DNA from: JAMXLO01 sp963726125
GTDB taxonomy: Bacteria; Pseudomonadota; Alphaproteobacteria; Acetobacterales; Acetobacteraceae
Reading direction: 5' to 3'
Assembly (NCBI GenBank): GCA_963726125.1
Contig: CAVSBG010000007.1
Location: forward strand, 262,645 to 326,644
Length of the DNA stretch: 64,000 bases
In this document: positions 38,514 through 47,550 of the stretch, piece by piece
Layout of the letters: every line of letters starts with the position of its first letter
How positions within the stretch are numbered: position 1 is the stretch's first letter
Translations under genes and position numbers: made by a program
The notes under the pieces: model-generated
The model's input: only the letters and a program-made list of their open reading frames with translations
Told to the model about the DNA's origin: nothing
Database searches by the model: none

Positions 38514-39092
38514 ATGTCTGCCACAATCCACATCCACCCGTCCGTCGATCAAGGCGTAAAACCGGGCTCCACGAACTTCGCCGGCGGCACCCTCGTGTGC
38601 AAATGCGCGCAATCTCCGGTGAAGGTCGCAATCACAGGCAACGTTGCGTACGACCACGCCTGCGGCTGCACCAAATGTTGGAAACCGGCGGGCGCCGCTT
38701 TCTCAGTGGTGGCTGTCGTACCGCGCGCCAACCTGAGCGTCACCGAAAACGGCAACAAGCTCGCAATCGTGGACCCAAGCGCCGCAATCCAGCGCTACGC
38801 CTGCAAGGACTGTGGCGTCCACATGTACGGCCGCATCGAAAATACCAAGCACCCATTCTACGGCTTCGACTTCATCCATCCCGAGCTGTTCCAGGAATCC
38901 GGCTGGGCCCCCCCCGAATTCGCCGCCTTCGTGTCATCAGTGATCGAGTCAGGCGTCAGCCCAGACAGCATGGCCGGCATTCGAGGCCGCCTGAAGGAAC
39001 TAGGCCTCGAGCCATATGACTGCCTGTCGCCGCCCCTGATGGACGCGATTGCAACCCACGTCGCCAAGGCATCCGGCGCACTGCCAGCCTGA
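38514..39092 (+). CDS. gfa: Glutathione-dependent formaldehyde-activating enzyme (Gfa)
   Basis: Promotes condensation of formaldehyde with glutathione to S-hydroxymethylglutathione, the substrate of the class III alcohol dehydrogenase encoded convergently next door. The 192-residue protein has the Gfa zinc pattern: CKC (LVCKCAQSPV), HACGCTKCWKPAGAAF and RYACKDCGVHMYGRIE. N-terminal SVDQGVKPGSTNFAGGTLVC is characteristic. GGAGG precedes the ATG. Fits detoxification of XoxF-generated formaldehyde. Confidence 0.92.
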   Translation: MSATIHIHPSVDQGVKPGSTNFAGGTLVCKCAQSPVKVAITGNVAYDHACGCTKCWKPAGAAFSVVAVVPRANLSVTENGNKLAIVDPSAAIQRYACKDCGVHMYGRIENTKHPFYGFDFIHPELFQESGWAPPEFAAFVSSVIESGVSPDSMAGIRGRLKELGLEPYDCLSPPLMDAIATHVAKASGALPA

Positions 39093-39122
39093 TCACCGGC
39101 AGCGCGAGACGGGGCGAAAGGA

Positions 39123-40233
39123 TCAGTAAGTAACGACGCTGCGGATGCTTTCGCCCCGCCGCATCAATTCGAACCCCTCGTTGATCCGTTCGAACGGCAG
39201 CACGTGCGTGATCAGGTCGTCGATATTGATCCGGCCTTCCATGTACCAATCGACGATACGCGGCACGTCCGTACGTCCGCGCGCGCCACCGAACGCAGTG
39301 CCTTTCCAGACCCGTCCCGTCACCAACTGGAACGGCCGCGTCGAGATCTCCTGACCCGCCCCGGCGACGCCAATGATAATCGATTGGCCCCAACCGCGAT
39401 GCGCGCATTCCAGCGCCTGCCGCATGACCTTCACGTTGCCGATGCACTCAAAACTATAATCGGCCCCCCCTTTGGTCAGGTCCACCAGGTAAGGCACCAG
39501 ATCACCCTGCACTTCCGAGGGATTGACAAAGTGCGTCATACCAAACTTCTCGGCGATCTCCTTCCGCTTCGGGTTCAGATCCACCCCGACGATCTGCTCG
39601 GCGCCAACCAGCCGCAGCCCCTGGATCACATTCAATCCGATGCCGCCCAACCCAAATACGACGCACCGCGCCCCAGCCTCCACCTTGGCCGTATTCATGA
39701 CCGCGCCGATGCCAGTGGTGACCCCACAGCCGATGTAGCAGACCTTCTCGAACGGTGCGTCCTCGCGGATCTTGGCGAGCGCGATCTCCGGCAGCACTGT
39801 GAAGTTCGCGAACGTCGAGGTGCCCATGTAATGCATCACCGGCGATCCATTGCTGGAGAACCGGCTGGTGCCGTCCGGCATCACACCCTTGCCTTGCGTG
39901 GCTCGGATCGCGACGCACAGGTTGGTCTTCCGGCTCAGGCAGGTACTCGCACTGCCGACACTCCGGCGTATACAGCGGGATGACGTGATCGCCCTTCTTC
40001 AGCGTCGTCACCCCGGGTCCAATTTCCGCCACGATGCCAGCGCCCTCATGCCCCAGTATCGCCGGAAACAGCCCCTCCGGATCTGCACCGGACAGCGTAT
40101 ATTCATCCGTATGGCAGATGCCGGTCGCCTTGATTTCGACCAGCACCTCGCCCGCGCGTGGCCCCTCGACATCCACTGTCTCGAGGCTCAGAGGCTTCCC
40201 CGCCTCGCGGGCTACTGCGGCTCGCACCTTCAT
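39123..40233 (-). pseudogene. frmA: S-(hydroxymethyl)glutathione dehydrogenase / class III alcohol dehydrogenase, one frameshift
   Basis: Zinc alcohol dehydrogenase that oxidises S-hydroxymethylglutathione with NAD. The N-terminal half contains GICHTDEYTLSGADPEGLFP and ILGHEGAGIV; the coenzyme domain has VFGLGGIGLNVIQG and FECIGNVKVMRQALE. At 39942-39943 one extra base (C in coding sense) breaks the structural-zinc loop. Removing it gives PECRQCEYCLSRKTNLC, restoring the four Cys, then VMPDGTSRFS. Length is 3n+1, yielding 369 residues. The adjacent gfa and xox genes make a functional gene likely. Confidence 0.85.
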
Positions 40234-40257
40234 AGCATCCCTCCCTCTAGACGAAAC

Positions 40258-40647
40258 TCACTGCTTCTTCTGTCCGTCCGGTCCGAACTGTTCAAGAAAA
40301 GCGATCAAATCCTTCCGCTTCTGTTCGTCCTTCACGCCGGGAAAGATCATTTTGGTGTGCGGGACAACAGCCTGCGGTGACGTCAGGTATTTGTCGAGTT
40401 CCTCCGGCGTCCAGACAATGCCCGAATTCTTGTTGGCATCTGAATAAGTGTACCCAGGATAGGTCCCGGCCGTCCGCCCCACAATGCCATTGAGCACCGG
40501 GCCAACCGCGTCCTTCGCACCGGGACCGATCTGATGGCAGGCCCGGCACACCACGAAGTCCTTTTCGCCGGCAGCAGCATTCTGAGCGTTGGCTAAACCC
40601 GTCGCACCCAGCAGCAGCAACGACGCAACGATCGCTGTTCGAAGCAC
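40258..40647 (-). CDS. Class I cytochrome c
   Basis: Small periplasmic c-type cytochrome of about 129 residues: signal peptide (VLRTAIVASLLLLGATGLANA), heme site CRACH (Cys34, Cys37, His38) and axial Met near residue 100 (HTKMIFPG). The pattern GPVLNGIVGRTAGTYPGYTYS is that of mitochondrial-like cytochromes c, possibly carrying electrons from the methanol system to an oxidase. GTG 40647 follows a G-rich ribosome-binding site; TTG 40650 is alternative. Confidence 0.85.
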   Translation of the reverse strand: MLRTAIVASLLLLGATGLANAQNAAAGEKDFVVCRACHQIGPGAKDAVGPVLNGIVGRTAGTYPGYTYSDANKNSGIVWTPEELDKYLTSPQAVVPHTKMIFPGVKDEQKRKDLIAFLEQFGPDGQKKQ

Positions 40648-40715
40648 CAAATACCCCCCCGTTCGTGTCGCCGCCGCGAAACTGGCGGCAGTCAGCAATC
40701 TAGTCAACGTGCCGT

Positions 40716-40928
40716 TCAGGTCTTCTCATCTTCCTGCTGTGGCCAGGCGCAATGCCAGCGTGCCACGCGCAGATTGGGGTGTTCGCCGATCCATTGGGCA
40801 AGATAGGGCTGCGCCTGCATCGCGCACGCACGCGGCGAACCCGCCGACTGATACAGGAGATGGTATTCCTGGCATGTCCCAGGGCTGGCCAGGGTGCACG
40901 CCAACACGATCAGATCAATCAGGTTCAT
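40716..40928 (-). CDS. Small conserved-looking hypothetical protein (70 residues)
   Basis: MNLIDLIVLACTLASPGTCQ followed by SAGSPRACAMQAQPYLAQWI and RVARWHCAWPQ. It has three or four Cys residues and an N-terminal hydrophobic segment, so it may be exported with disulfides. It sits between the cytochrome and the divergent PQQ-associated transporter operon. No function is assigned. Confidence 0.5.
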   Translation of the reverse strand: MNLIDLIVLACTLASPGTCQEYHLLYQSAGSPRACAMQAQPYLAQWIGEHPNLRVARWHCAWPQQEDEKT

Positions 40929-41072
40929 CGTTTATTCCAACGCTCGAGCGGTCGGCTCGATACACCCTTTCGCAACAACTTGCCAGAATTTCACCCAATT
41001 GGGGATGGTCCGGCACTCTTGCGCGTAGCACGCCGCTTGAATAGCCGGCTCCGCTGCTTCATCCTGGCCGCA

Positions 41073-42299
41073 ATGGAACGTCCAAAGCTGATGCCGCACG
41101 AATGGTTCGGCAGGCGCGCCTTGTTCGTCACCACGGCTGGCGCCGCCTTGGCTGGAATTCCGCGTGCCGCGCGTTCCGATGCTTCCTCCGTCGAGGTCGG
41201 ATATCTGCGCTGGCCGGAACCGCGCCCCACGATATCGCTGTTGGACAAGCCGGCCCCCGACAATGGCCTTGCGGGCGCCAGGCTCGCGATGAGCGACAAC
41301 AATACAACCGGTCGCTTCATGAATCAGCAGTTCGAGTTGGTCGATGCGCCCGTCCATGCCGACGATGATCCCGCAGCCATTCTCACGGGCCTCTCAGATC
41401 GCGGCATCACGCTGATCGTGACCGATCTGCCGGCCGATCACCTTTTGAAACTCGCAGACGCAGGCAACAACAAGCAGGTCACGCTGTTCAATGTCGAGGC
41501 GCCGGACGATGCGCTGCGTCAGGAGAATTGTCGCACCAACGTGATCCACGTCGCGCCATCGCGCGCCATGCTTGCCGATGCGCTCGCCCAGTACCTGGTG
41601 TGGAAGAAATGGTCTCGCTGGGTGCTCATGTACGGATCGCATCCCGAGGACGCTTTGCTGGCAGACGCGTATCGCCGCGCGGCCAAACGCTTTGGCGCCC
41701 GCATCGTGATGGAGCGTGAATTCAAGGATGCCGGTGGCTCTCGCCAAACCAATTCCGGTGTCGTGCAGACCCAGCAGCAGATGCCGGTCGCCACCCAGGG
41801 AATGCCGGATTACGATGTGCTCGTGACCGCCGATGAAAACGCGGTATTTGCCGACTACCTGCCCTATCGCACATGGGACGCGCGACCAGTCGTGGGTTCG
41901 GCCGGGCTGCGTCCGGTAAGCTGGGATCCGGCCAGTGAATCCTGGGGCGGCACGCAACTTCAGGACCGCTTCACGCGCATGGCACATCGCCGCATGACGG
42001 AACTCGACATGCAGGCATGGACGGCCTGTCGCATGATCGGCGAGGCCGCCAGTCGCACCAACTCGGTCGATCCCGCGAAGATCGTGCAGGACATCAAGAG
42101 CGCCGATTTTGGCGTCGCTGCCTACAAGGGACAGAAGCTGTCGTTACGAGATTGGGACTGGCAACTTCGTCAACCGATCCTGCTGTCCGATGGGCGCACG
42201 GTGGTATCGGTGTCGCCGCAACCAGGTTTCCTCCACCAGGTGACCGAACTCGACACGCTCGGCTTCGATCGGCCAGAAACCAAATGCTCGCTCCGATGA
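41073..42299 (+). CDS. ABC-type substrate-binding protein of the PQQ-dependent alcohol dehydrogenase system
   Basis: Periplasmic protein of about 408 residues resembling branched-chain amino-acid binding proteins (TIGR03863-like). A Tat-type leader (GRRALFVTTAGAALAG) precedes GYLRWPEPRPTISLLD, GARLAMSDNNTTGRFM and LVWKKWSRWVLMYG, all typical of the family. It heads a five-gene operon with 4-bp overlaps; such operons accompany PQQ dehydrogenases, but the transported molecule is not established. Start chosen at 41073; ATG 41091 is also possible. Confidence 0.88.
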   Translation: MERPKLMPHEWFGRRALFVTTAGAALAGIPRAARSDASSVEVGYLRWPEPRPTISLLDKPAPDNGLAGARLAMSDNNTTGRFMNQQFELVDAPVHADDDPAAILTGLSDRGITLIVTDLPADHLLKLADAGNNKQVTLFNVEAPDDALRQENCRTNVIHVAPSRAMLADALAQYLVWKKWSRWVLMYGSHPEDALLADAYRRAAKRFGARIVMEREFKDAGGSRQTNSGVVQTQQQMPVATQGMPDYDVLVTADENAVFADYLPYRTWDARPVVGSAGLRPVSWDPASESWGGTQLQDRFTRMAHRRMTELDMQAWTACRMIGEAASRTNSVDPAKIVQDIKSADFGVAAYKGQKLSLRDWDWQLRQPILLSDGRTVVSVSPQPGFLHQVTELDTLGFDRPETKCSLR

Positions 42300-43258
42300 A
42301 GTGGCCGCTGACGGCATTGTTGCTTCTCGCGGCATCTGGCCCTGCCAGTGCATACACCGCCTATGTCTCGAACGAGCGCGACAACACGATCAGTGTCGTT
42401 GACCTCGATCAGATGAAGACCGTGAAGACGGTGCCGGTCGGACAGCGTCCCCGCGGCATAACCATGACCCGCGACGGGAAACAGATCCTCGTCTGTGCGA
42501 GCGACGACGACACGATCCAGATCATCGACACCGCCACATTGCGCGTCGTTGGCAATCTGCCATCAGGACCTGATCCGGAGACCTTCGCCCTGCACGTATC
42601 CGGCAATCCGCTCTATGTATCGAATGAAGACGACAACATGGTCACCGTGATCGACCTGCCGACTCGCAAGGCGATCGCTGAAATACCAACCGGTGTGGAA
42701 CCCGAGGGCATGGCCGTAAGCCCCGACGGCCAGACCATCGTGAACACCTCCGAAACCACCAACATGGCGCACTTCATAGACTACAAGACCCGAAAGATGG
42801 TTGCCGGCGTGCTGGTCGGCGCGCGTCCGCGCATTGCCATGTTCAAGCACGACGGATCGGAGGTTTGGGTCTCGTCCGAGCTCGGCGGCACAGTCAGTGT
42901 AATCGATCCGGCAAAGCACGTCGTGACACACAAGATTGCGTTCGCGGTACAGGGCCTGCGGGCCGATGTAATCCAGCCGGTGGGCATCCAGTTCACCCAG
43001 GACGATGCGACGGCGTTCGTGGCCCTGGGTCCAGCCAACCGCATCGCGGTGATCGATACGAAGACCTACACGGTGAAGAAGGTACTGCTCGTCGGTCAGC
43101 GTGTCTGGCAAATGGCGTTCACGCCGGACGAGAAATACCTTCTGGCCACCAATGGTCTTTCCAACGACATCTCGGTGATCGATGTCGCCTCGCTGACCGC
43201 GATCAAGTCGATCCAGGTAGGCCGGCTCCCGTGGGGCGTGGTCGTTTCACCCAAATGA
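42296..43258 (+). CDS. PQQ-associated YVTN beta-propeller protein
   Basis: Secreted seven-bladed propeller of 320 residues (TIGR03866-like). Signal peptide MKWPLTALLLLAASGPASA, then repeats of the YVSNERDNTISVVDL / VGQRPRGITMTRDGKQ type. The ATG at 42296 overlaps the preceding stop (ATGA). It belongs to the ABC operon associated with quinoprotein dehydrogenases; a periplasmic binding or assembly role is supposed. Confidence 0.88.
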   Translation: MKWPLTALLLLAASGPASAYTAYVSNERDNTISVVDLDQMKTVKTVPVGQRPRGITMTRDGKQILVCASDDDTIQIIDTATLRVVGNLPSGPDPETFALHVSGNPLYVSNEDDNMVTVIDLPTRKAIAEIPTGVEPEGMAVSPDGQTIVNTSETTNMAHFIDYKTRKMVAGVLVGARPRIAMFKHDGSEVWVSSELGGTVSVIDPAKHVVTHKIAFAVQGLRADVIQPVGIQFTQDDATAFVALGPANRIAVIDTKTYTVKKVLLVGQRVWQMAFTPDEKYLLATNGLSNDISVIDVASLTAIKSIQVGRLPWGVVVSPK

Positions 43259-44055
43259 ACGCCGACGCGATCACCGAACGTCCGCCTGTCACAGTGCCCG
43301 TGACCGCACCTTCCGTCGCGGCGCTGGCTGTGCGGAACGTCAGTCATAGCTACGGATCGCGTCAGGCGTTGCGCGACGTCAGCCTGACCGTGCCTCAGTC
43401 GCGTTTCACCGCCCTGTTGGGCCTGAACGGTGCCGGCAAGACCACGCTCTTCTCGGTAATTACACGGCTCTACGATACACAGCATGGATCCATCGATGTG
43501 CTCGGCCACCGCGTATCGCGTGAACCCGGCAGTGCTCTACGGCTGCTTGGCGTAGTGTTCCAGGCGCGCACGCTGGATCTCGACATTTCTGTCATGGACA
43601 ACCTGCTCTATCACGCCGCGCTGCACGGCATCGGCAATCGCGAAGCGCGGACACGTGCGCGTGTAGCGCTGGACGAAATCGGCCTCGCGGACCGAGCCAA
43701 GGATTCAGTGCGCAAACTGTCGGGCGGACAGATGCGACGCGTCGAGATCGCCCGCGCGCTGCTGCATCGTCCGCGTGTGCTGGTGCTGGACGAACCGACA
43801 GTCGGGCTGGATGTCGCGTCCCGCTCCGCCATTTTGCGCCATGTCCGCGGTCTGGTTGACAAGCGAGGTGTCGCAGTCTTGTGGGCGACCCATTTGCTCG
43901 ATGAGGTCGTGCCCGAAGATGAAGTGGTCGTCCTGCATCGCGGACGCGTGCTCGCGGCCGGCAACGTCGCAGATGTCATAGCCTCGGTTGGGGCAGCCGA
44001 CATGCGTGGTGCTTTCATCGCGCTGACCGATGACCTGCCGCAGGTGCCGGAATGA
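43255..44055 (+). CDS. PQQ-associated ABC transporter ATPase
   Basis: ATPase of 266 residues (TIGR03864-like). Walker A GLNGAGKTTLF, signature LSGGQMRRVEIARALLHRP, Walker B RVLVLDEPTVGLD, switch His in WATHLLDEV. The NodI/CcmA-like sequence suggests a type V-like exporter partner to the next permease. ATGA overlaps on both sides. Confidence 0.9.
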   Translation: MNADAITERPPVTVPVTAPSVAALAVRNVSHSYGSRQALRDVSLTVPQSRFTALLGLNGAGKTTLFSVITRLYDTQHGSIDVLGHRVSREPGSALRLLGVVFQARTLDLDISVMDNLLYHAALHGIGNREARTRARVALDEIGLADRAKDSVRKLSGGQMRRVEIARALLHRPRVLVLDEPTVGLDVASRSAILRHVRGLVDKRGVAVLWATHLLDEVVPEDEVVVLHRGRVLAAGNVADVIASVGAADMRGAFIALTDDLPQVPE

Positions 44056-44897
44056 GCGTTGCCACCGGCAGCGAGCCACTCCGCGGCTTTACGCTCGGTC
44101 AGCACTTGATCTGCCTGCGCGGCATTGCCTGGCGAGAGGCACTGCGATTCCTGCATCAGCGAGAGCGCTTCGTATCGGCATTGGTCCGCCCGCTGGTATG
44201 GCTGTTCATTTTTGCCGCTGGGTTCCGCCAGATCCTCGGTGTCTCGATCATTCCCCCGTACCAGACCTACGTCCTCTATGAGGTCTACGTCACGCCAGGC
44301 CTGATGGCGATGATCCAACTGTTCAATGGCATGCAGTCATCACTCTCGATGGTCTACGACCGCGAGATGGGCAACATGCGCATGTTGCTGGTCAGCCCGT
44401 TTCCACGATGGTTCCTGCTCATTGGCAAACTGCTGGCAAGCACAACTGTGTCTATCCTGCAGGTCTATGCCTATCTGGTCGTCGCGTGGTTCTGGGGTAT
44501 CGAGGCACCGGTGTGGGGCTACGTCACCGTGCTACCGGCGCTGGCACTCTCGGGTCTGATGCTCGGCGCATTGGGCATGTTGCTGTCGTCGGCAATCCGG
44601 CAGCTCGAGAACTTCGCCGGCGTGATGAACTTCGTGATCTTCCCGATGTTTTTCGCCTCGTCTGCGCTATATCCACTCTGGCTGGTGCAGCAGTCGAGCC
44701 CGGTCGTCTACACCATCTGCCGCCTCAACCCCTTCACCTATGCCGTCGAGCTGATCCGCTTCGCCCTGTACGCCGAAGTCGACTGGACGTCGCTTGCGGT
44801 GGTCGTTGTTATGACGATCGTATTTACGGCAGGTGCGATCATTGCCTACGACCCCGCGCGTGGCCTGATCGCGCGGCGCGGCGGAGGTGGTGGATGA
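44052..44897 (+). CDS. PQQ-associated ABC transporter permease (NodJ-like)
   Basis: Inner-membrane permease of 281 residues with about six helices, of the ABC-2 group (MQLFNGMQSSLSMVYDREMG-type region at residues 75-100: IQLFNGMQSSLSMVYDREMG; ALYPLWLVQQSSPVVY; LNPFTYAVELIRFALY). The DREMGNMRMLLVSP segment is the coupling region. Overlaps both neighbours by 4 bp. Direction of transport is unknown. Confidence 0.88.
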   Translation: MSVATGSEPLRGFTLGQHLICLRGIAWREALRFLHQRERFVSALVRPLVWLFIFAAGFRQILGVSIIPPYQTYVLYEVYVTPGLMAMIQLFNGMQSSLSMVYDREMGNMRMLLVSPFPRWFLLIGKLLASTTVSILQVYAYLVVAWFWGIEAPVWGYVTVLPALALSGLMLGALGMLLSSAIRQLENFAGVMNFVIFPMFFASSALYPLWLVQQSSPVVYTICRLNPFTYAVELIRFALYAEVDWTSLAVVVVMTIVFTAGAIIAYDPARGLIARRGGGGG

Positions 44898-45526
44898 CAC
44901 CTCGGCACCGCATCATTGCTGGAGCGCTGCTGAACGGCGCTGTTCTGTGTTTGACCGGAACAGCGCAATCAGCACCGCCAGGGCCGCGCGATCCGGACTG
45001 GCCGTGCCAGCAGATCAAGGTGCCGCAACTTTCCCTCGCAGCAATCTGGTCGGGTCCTTCAATCGATCAGCAGCAGGAAAGCTGGCAACAGGACCAGACC
45101 GTGACCGAACTGGTCCGCGAGACGGCTCAACGCCGCATGCCGCTTGAGCAGGCGCAGGAAAAAATCCACGCCTTCACGGCGCAGGTTGGACCTGCAAGGC
45201 AAGCGAAGCTGCTGGATCTCTTCGCTGGATTGTTCAGAACGCTCGACAGCGAACGCAGTTCTGTCGTTGCTGGTCTCGACCGCTTCGGCATGCGCCAGAA
45301 AGAACTGGCCACGGAGCTACGCAACGACAACGAAAAGCTGCGGATGATGCAAGCAGATCCGAAATCCGACGCAGGTGCCATGAACCAGTTGATACAAAAA
45401 GTCACCTGGGAGGCACAGGTTTTTCAGGATCGTCGTCAGGCACTCAGCTACGCCTGCGATGTGCCGGCCAAGATCGAACAGCGGTTGTTCGCGCTCGCGC
45501 GAACCGTTCAGGAGTCTTTGCAGTGA
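44894..45526 (+). CDS. Exported alpha-helical protein of the PQQ-associated operon, function unknown
   Basis: A 210-residue protein with signal peptide (ALLNGAVLCLTGTAQSA) and the conserved-looking start DPDWPCQQIKVPQLSLAAIW. The rest is long helices (ARQAKLLDLFAGLFRTLDSE, RQKELATELRNDNEKLRMMQ) suggesting a coiled coil. Two Cys (CQQ and the late SYACDV) could pair. Last gene of the ABC operon; convergent with the CxxxCW gene 7 bp away. It is a candidate unknown component of the quinoprotein system. Confidence 0.8.
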   Translation: MTPRHRIIAGALLNGAVLCLTGTAQSAPPGPRDPDWPCQQIKVPQLSLAAIWSGPSIDQQQESWQQDQTVTELVRETAQRRMPLEQAQEKIHAFTAQVGPARQAKLLDLFAGLFRTLDSERSSVVAGLDRFGMRQKELATELRNDNEKLRMMQADPKSDAGAMNQLIQKVTWEAQVFQDRRQALSYACDVPAKIEQRLFALARTVQESLQ

Positions 45527-45533
45527 ATCCGTA

Positions 45534-46091
45534 TCACTCCGACGCCTGTGGCCGCGGCACTGGCGTGCGCAGCTCAAGCGGCAGGTGGTCGGCTGCCCAG
45601 CCATCGGTGCCATCCGGATACCAGGCAACGCGCCGATAGCCGATGGCGAGCGCGCGCTTGGCTGCGTTCCACGACATCCAGCAGCTCGCCAGACAGTAGA
45701 ACACGAGCATCCGGTCGCGATCGCCACCGCTGACTTGGGCCAGACCCTGCTCGAGGTATTGTTCCATGACCGGTGCGAGCGCGCCGTAGCCGGTATCAGG
45801 TAGCCACACGCTGCCAGGAATGTCTTCGCGCGGCTTCTCCCGCCAGATCGTCGACGCTGGCAATCCGGCCGGACGAGGCACCTGCGGCAGCACATCCACG
45901 AACGCCGCGTCGTGCTTCTCCCAATGCGCATGCGCTTCGTCGGTCGACAAGACCGTTGCACCGCGCAGCGCGGCCGGCGTCGGCGCGCGGTAGTCGTCCA
46001 TGCGATAGCCGTCAGGCTCAGGCGGGATATCCGCAGCCCCCATCAGGAACGCGAGCGCGAAGATCGCCGCCGCAAGAGAGCGGCACTTCAT
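45534..46091 (-). CDS. PQQ-dependent catabolism-associated CxxxCW protein (rhodanese-like)
   Basis: A 185-residue periplasmic protein (TIGR03865-like) with signal peptide to about GAA and a rhodanese-like domain: FVDVLPQVPRPAGL, then the hallmark YCLASCWMSWNAAKRAL, whose CxxxCW motif occupies the active-site loop. The family co-occurs with PQQ-dependent dehydrogenases and may handle sulfur or disulfides. ATGA overlap with the upstream xoxJ gene places it in the xoxFGJ operon. Confidence 0.88.
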   Translation of the reverse strand: MKCRSLAAAIFALAFLMGAADIPPEPDGYRMDDYRAPTPAALRGATVLSTDEAHAHWEKHDAAFVDVLPQVPRPAGLPASTIWREKPREDIPGSVWLPDTGYGALAPVMEQYLEQGLAQVSGGDRDRMLVFYCLASCWMSWNAAKRALAIGYRRVAWYPDGTDGWAADHLPLELRTPVPRPQASE

Positions 46092-46936
46092 GGCGTCATC
46101 AGCTTGCCTTGCTCATCCAGCAACGGCACGCCGTACTCCGTCAGGATCCGATTGATCTCCGGCTGATTCGCCGCGATGAGCTGATTGAGCTTCCGCTTCC
46201 AGTCCTGATCGCTACGACGCACACCCATGGCGATACGAAAGTCCATCCGCGACTGTTCCTTCAGCAGCGGTACGACAACGAGGTGCGGTGTAACGCGCTG
46301 TGCGTAGTATCCGGCGATCGGTCCCCACAGGACGCCAGCGTCAATCTGCCCGGTTACGATATCATTGATCATCGCCTGCGACGGGGAATCGACGCGCGTA
46401 TCGACCGTCAGTGCATAGGGACGTGCCAACATCATCAGGCCCTGTTGCACGAGCACCGTGGCTGGCGGCGTACCTGCAATGATGCCGATATGCTTGTTCT
46501 TCAGTCGCGGATCCTCAAGCGAGTCGATGCCGTCCAATCCGTCGCCTGGCTTGAACACCAGCGCGTAGGTCGTGCGATAATAGGAACTGGTCGTCTGCAC
46601 GAGGTCGTCACCGACTGCGTCACCCATGATGACATCGCAACGCAGCGCATTCAGCGTATTGCGCACGAAACCGATCACCTGTGGATAATAGGTGTAGCTG
46701 GTCGGCTCGCCTATTTTTTGTGCGAACATCTCGGCCAGTTTGTTTTCAAAACCCGCGCCCGCCTCATCCGAAAATGGCAGATTGCGCGGGTCCGCGCACA
46801 CCCGGAACACTTTGGGATCCACCAACTCGGCGGACGAACCAAGACCAGGCGCCTGAGCTGCTGCGTGCGCTCCAATCATAAGCGCCAGCACAGTCGCCAG
46901 GATGATCGACCGTGCACGTGGGCAGTGACCTTTCAT
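46088..46936 (-). CDS. xoxJ: XoxJ/MoxJ-type periplasmic binding protein
   Basis: Solute-binding protein family 3 member associated with methanol dehydrogenase (about 282 residues). A signal peptide (SIILATVLALMIGAHAAAQ) precedes FRVCADPRNLPFSDEAGAGFEN, YPQVIGFVRNTLNALRCDVIMG and the long DAGVLWGPIAGYYA. In methylotrophs XoxJ is needed for XoxF activity, perhaps by helping activation. I chose ATG 46936, after GGAG; ATG 46966 would overlap xoxG. Confidence 0.9.
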   Translation of the reverse strand: MKGHCPRARSIILATVLALMIGAHAAAQAPGLGSSAELVDPKVFRVCADPRNLPFSDEAGAGFENKLAEMFAQKIGEPTSYTYYPQVIGFVRNTLNALRCDVIMGDAVGDDLVQTTSSYYRTTYALVFKPGDGLDGIDSLEDPRLKNKHIGIIAGTPPATVLVQQGLMMLARPYALTVDTRVDSPSQAMINDIVTGQIDAGVLWGPIAGYYAQRVTPHLVVVPLLKEQSRMDFRIAMGVRRSDQDWKRKLNQLIAANQPEINRILTEYGVPLLDEQGKLMTP

Positions 46937-46953
46937 GGCCGAAAATACTCCAA

Positions 46954-47502
46954 TCAACCCATGCATTCATCCTCGGCCTTCGTGTAGGCGTCCGGCTTCG
47001 CAACGTGCTTTTCCGGGCGGCCGCGTCCGATCGCATCGTCTGCGCGCGCGCGCAGATAGACATAGATCGCGTCGATGAAACACATGACATTCTTGTTCTC
47101 GCCATTGGCTGGCATTACCAGTTGCTGCGAGGCGGACACATCCTGCTTGCCGCCGGCGACGACGGCATAAAAATCGGTATAGCTAAGGCGTTTCATCGAC
47201 TCCATCAGAGCCGGAGCATAGCTGGATCCCATGCCATCGGGTCCATGGCAACGCAGGCATTCCGACGAATAGCGGTTGAACCCCACATACGTGTACCAAT
47301 CGACCGTTCCATCCGGCTCGATCTTGAAGGTCGGGACGTCGTTCTTATCGCTCCATTTGCCGTTGTCGGATGTCGCGGGTGTTGGATCGCCCGATCCATC
47401 GGTGATGGCGTAGGCACTCAGAGATACGATCAGAGTCGCCAGAACTGCGGCGGCTGCACACAAGACACGTTGCACGTTGTGGGTCCTCGTTTGCAAAGCC
47501 AA
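46954..47502 (-). CDS. xoxG: XoxG-type cytochrome c (electron acceptor of XoxF)
   Basis: A 182-residue c-type cytochrome with signal peptide (RVLCAAAAVLATLIVSLSAYA) and heme site CLRCH (Cys82, Cys85, His86). The stretch HGPDGMGSSYAPAL follows, and MPANGENKNVMCFIDAIYVYLRA closes the fold; the Met there is a possible axial ligand. It takes electrons from PQQ in XoxF. It lies 48 bp after xoxF. Confidence 0.92.
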   Translation of the reverse strand: MALQTRTHNVQRVLCAAAAVLATLIVSLSAYAITDGSGDPTPATSDNGKWSDKNDVPTFKIEPDGTVDWYTYVGFNRYSSECLRCHGPDGMGSSYAPALMESMKRLSYTDFYAVVAGGKQDVSASQQLVMPANGENKNVMCFIDAIYVYLRARADDAIGRGRPEKHVAKPDAYTKAEDECMG

Positions 47503-47550
47503 CAGCCGGCCCGCGATGTGATCGCAAGGCCGGCCGCAGGATCACGACAA

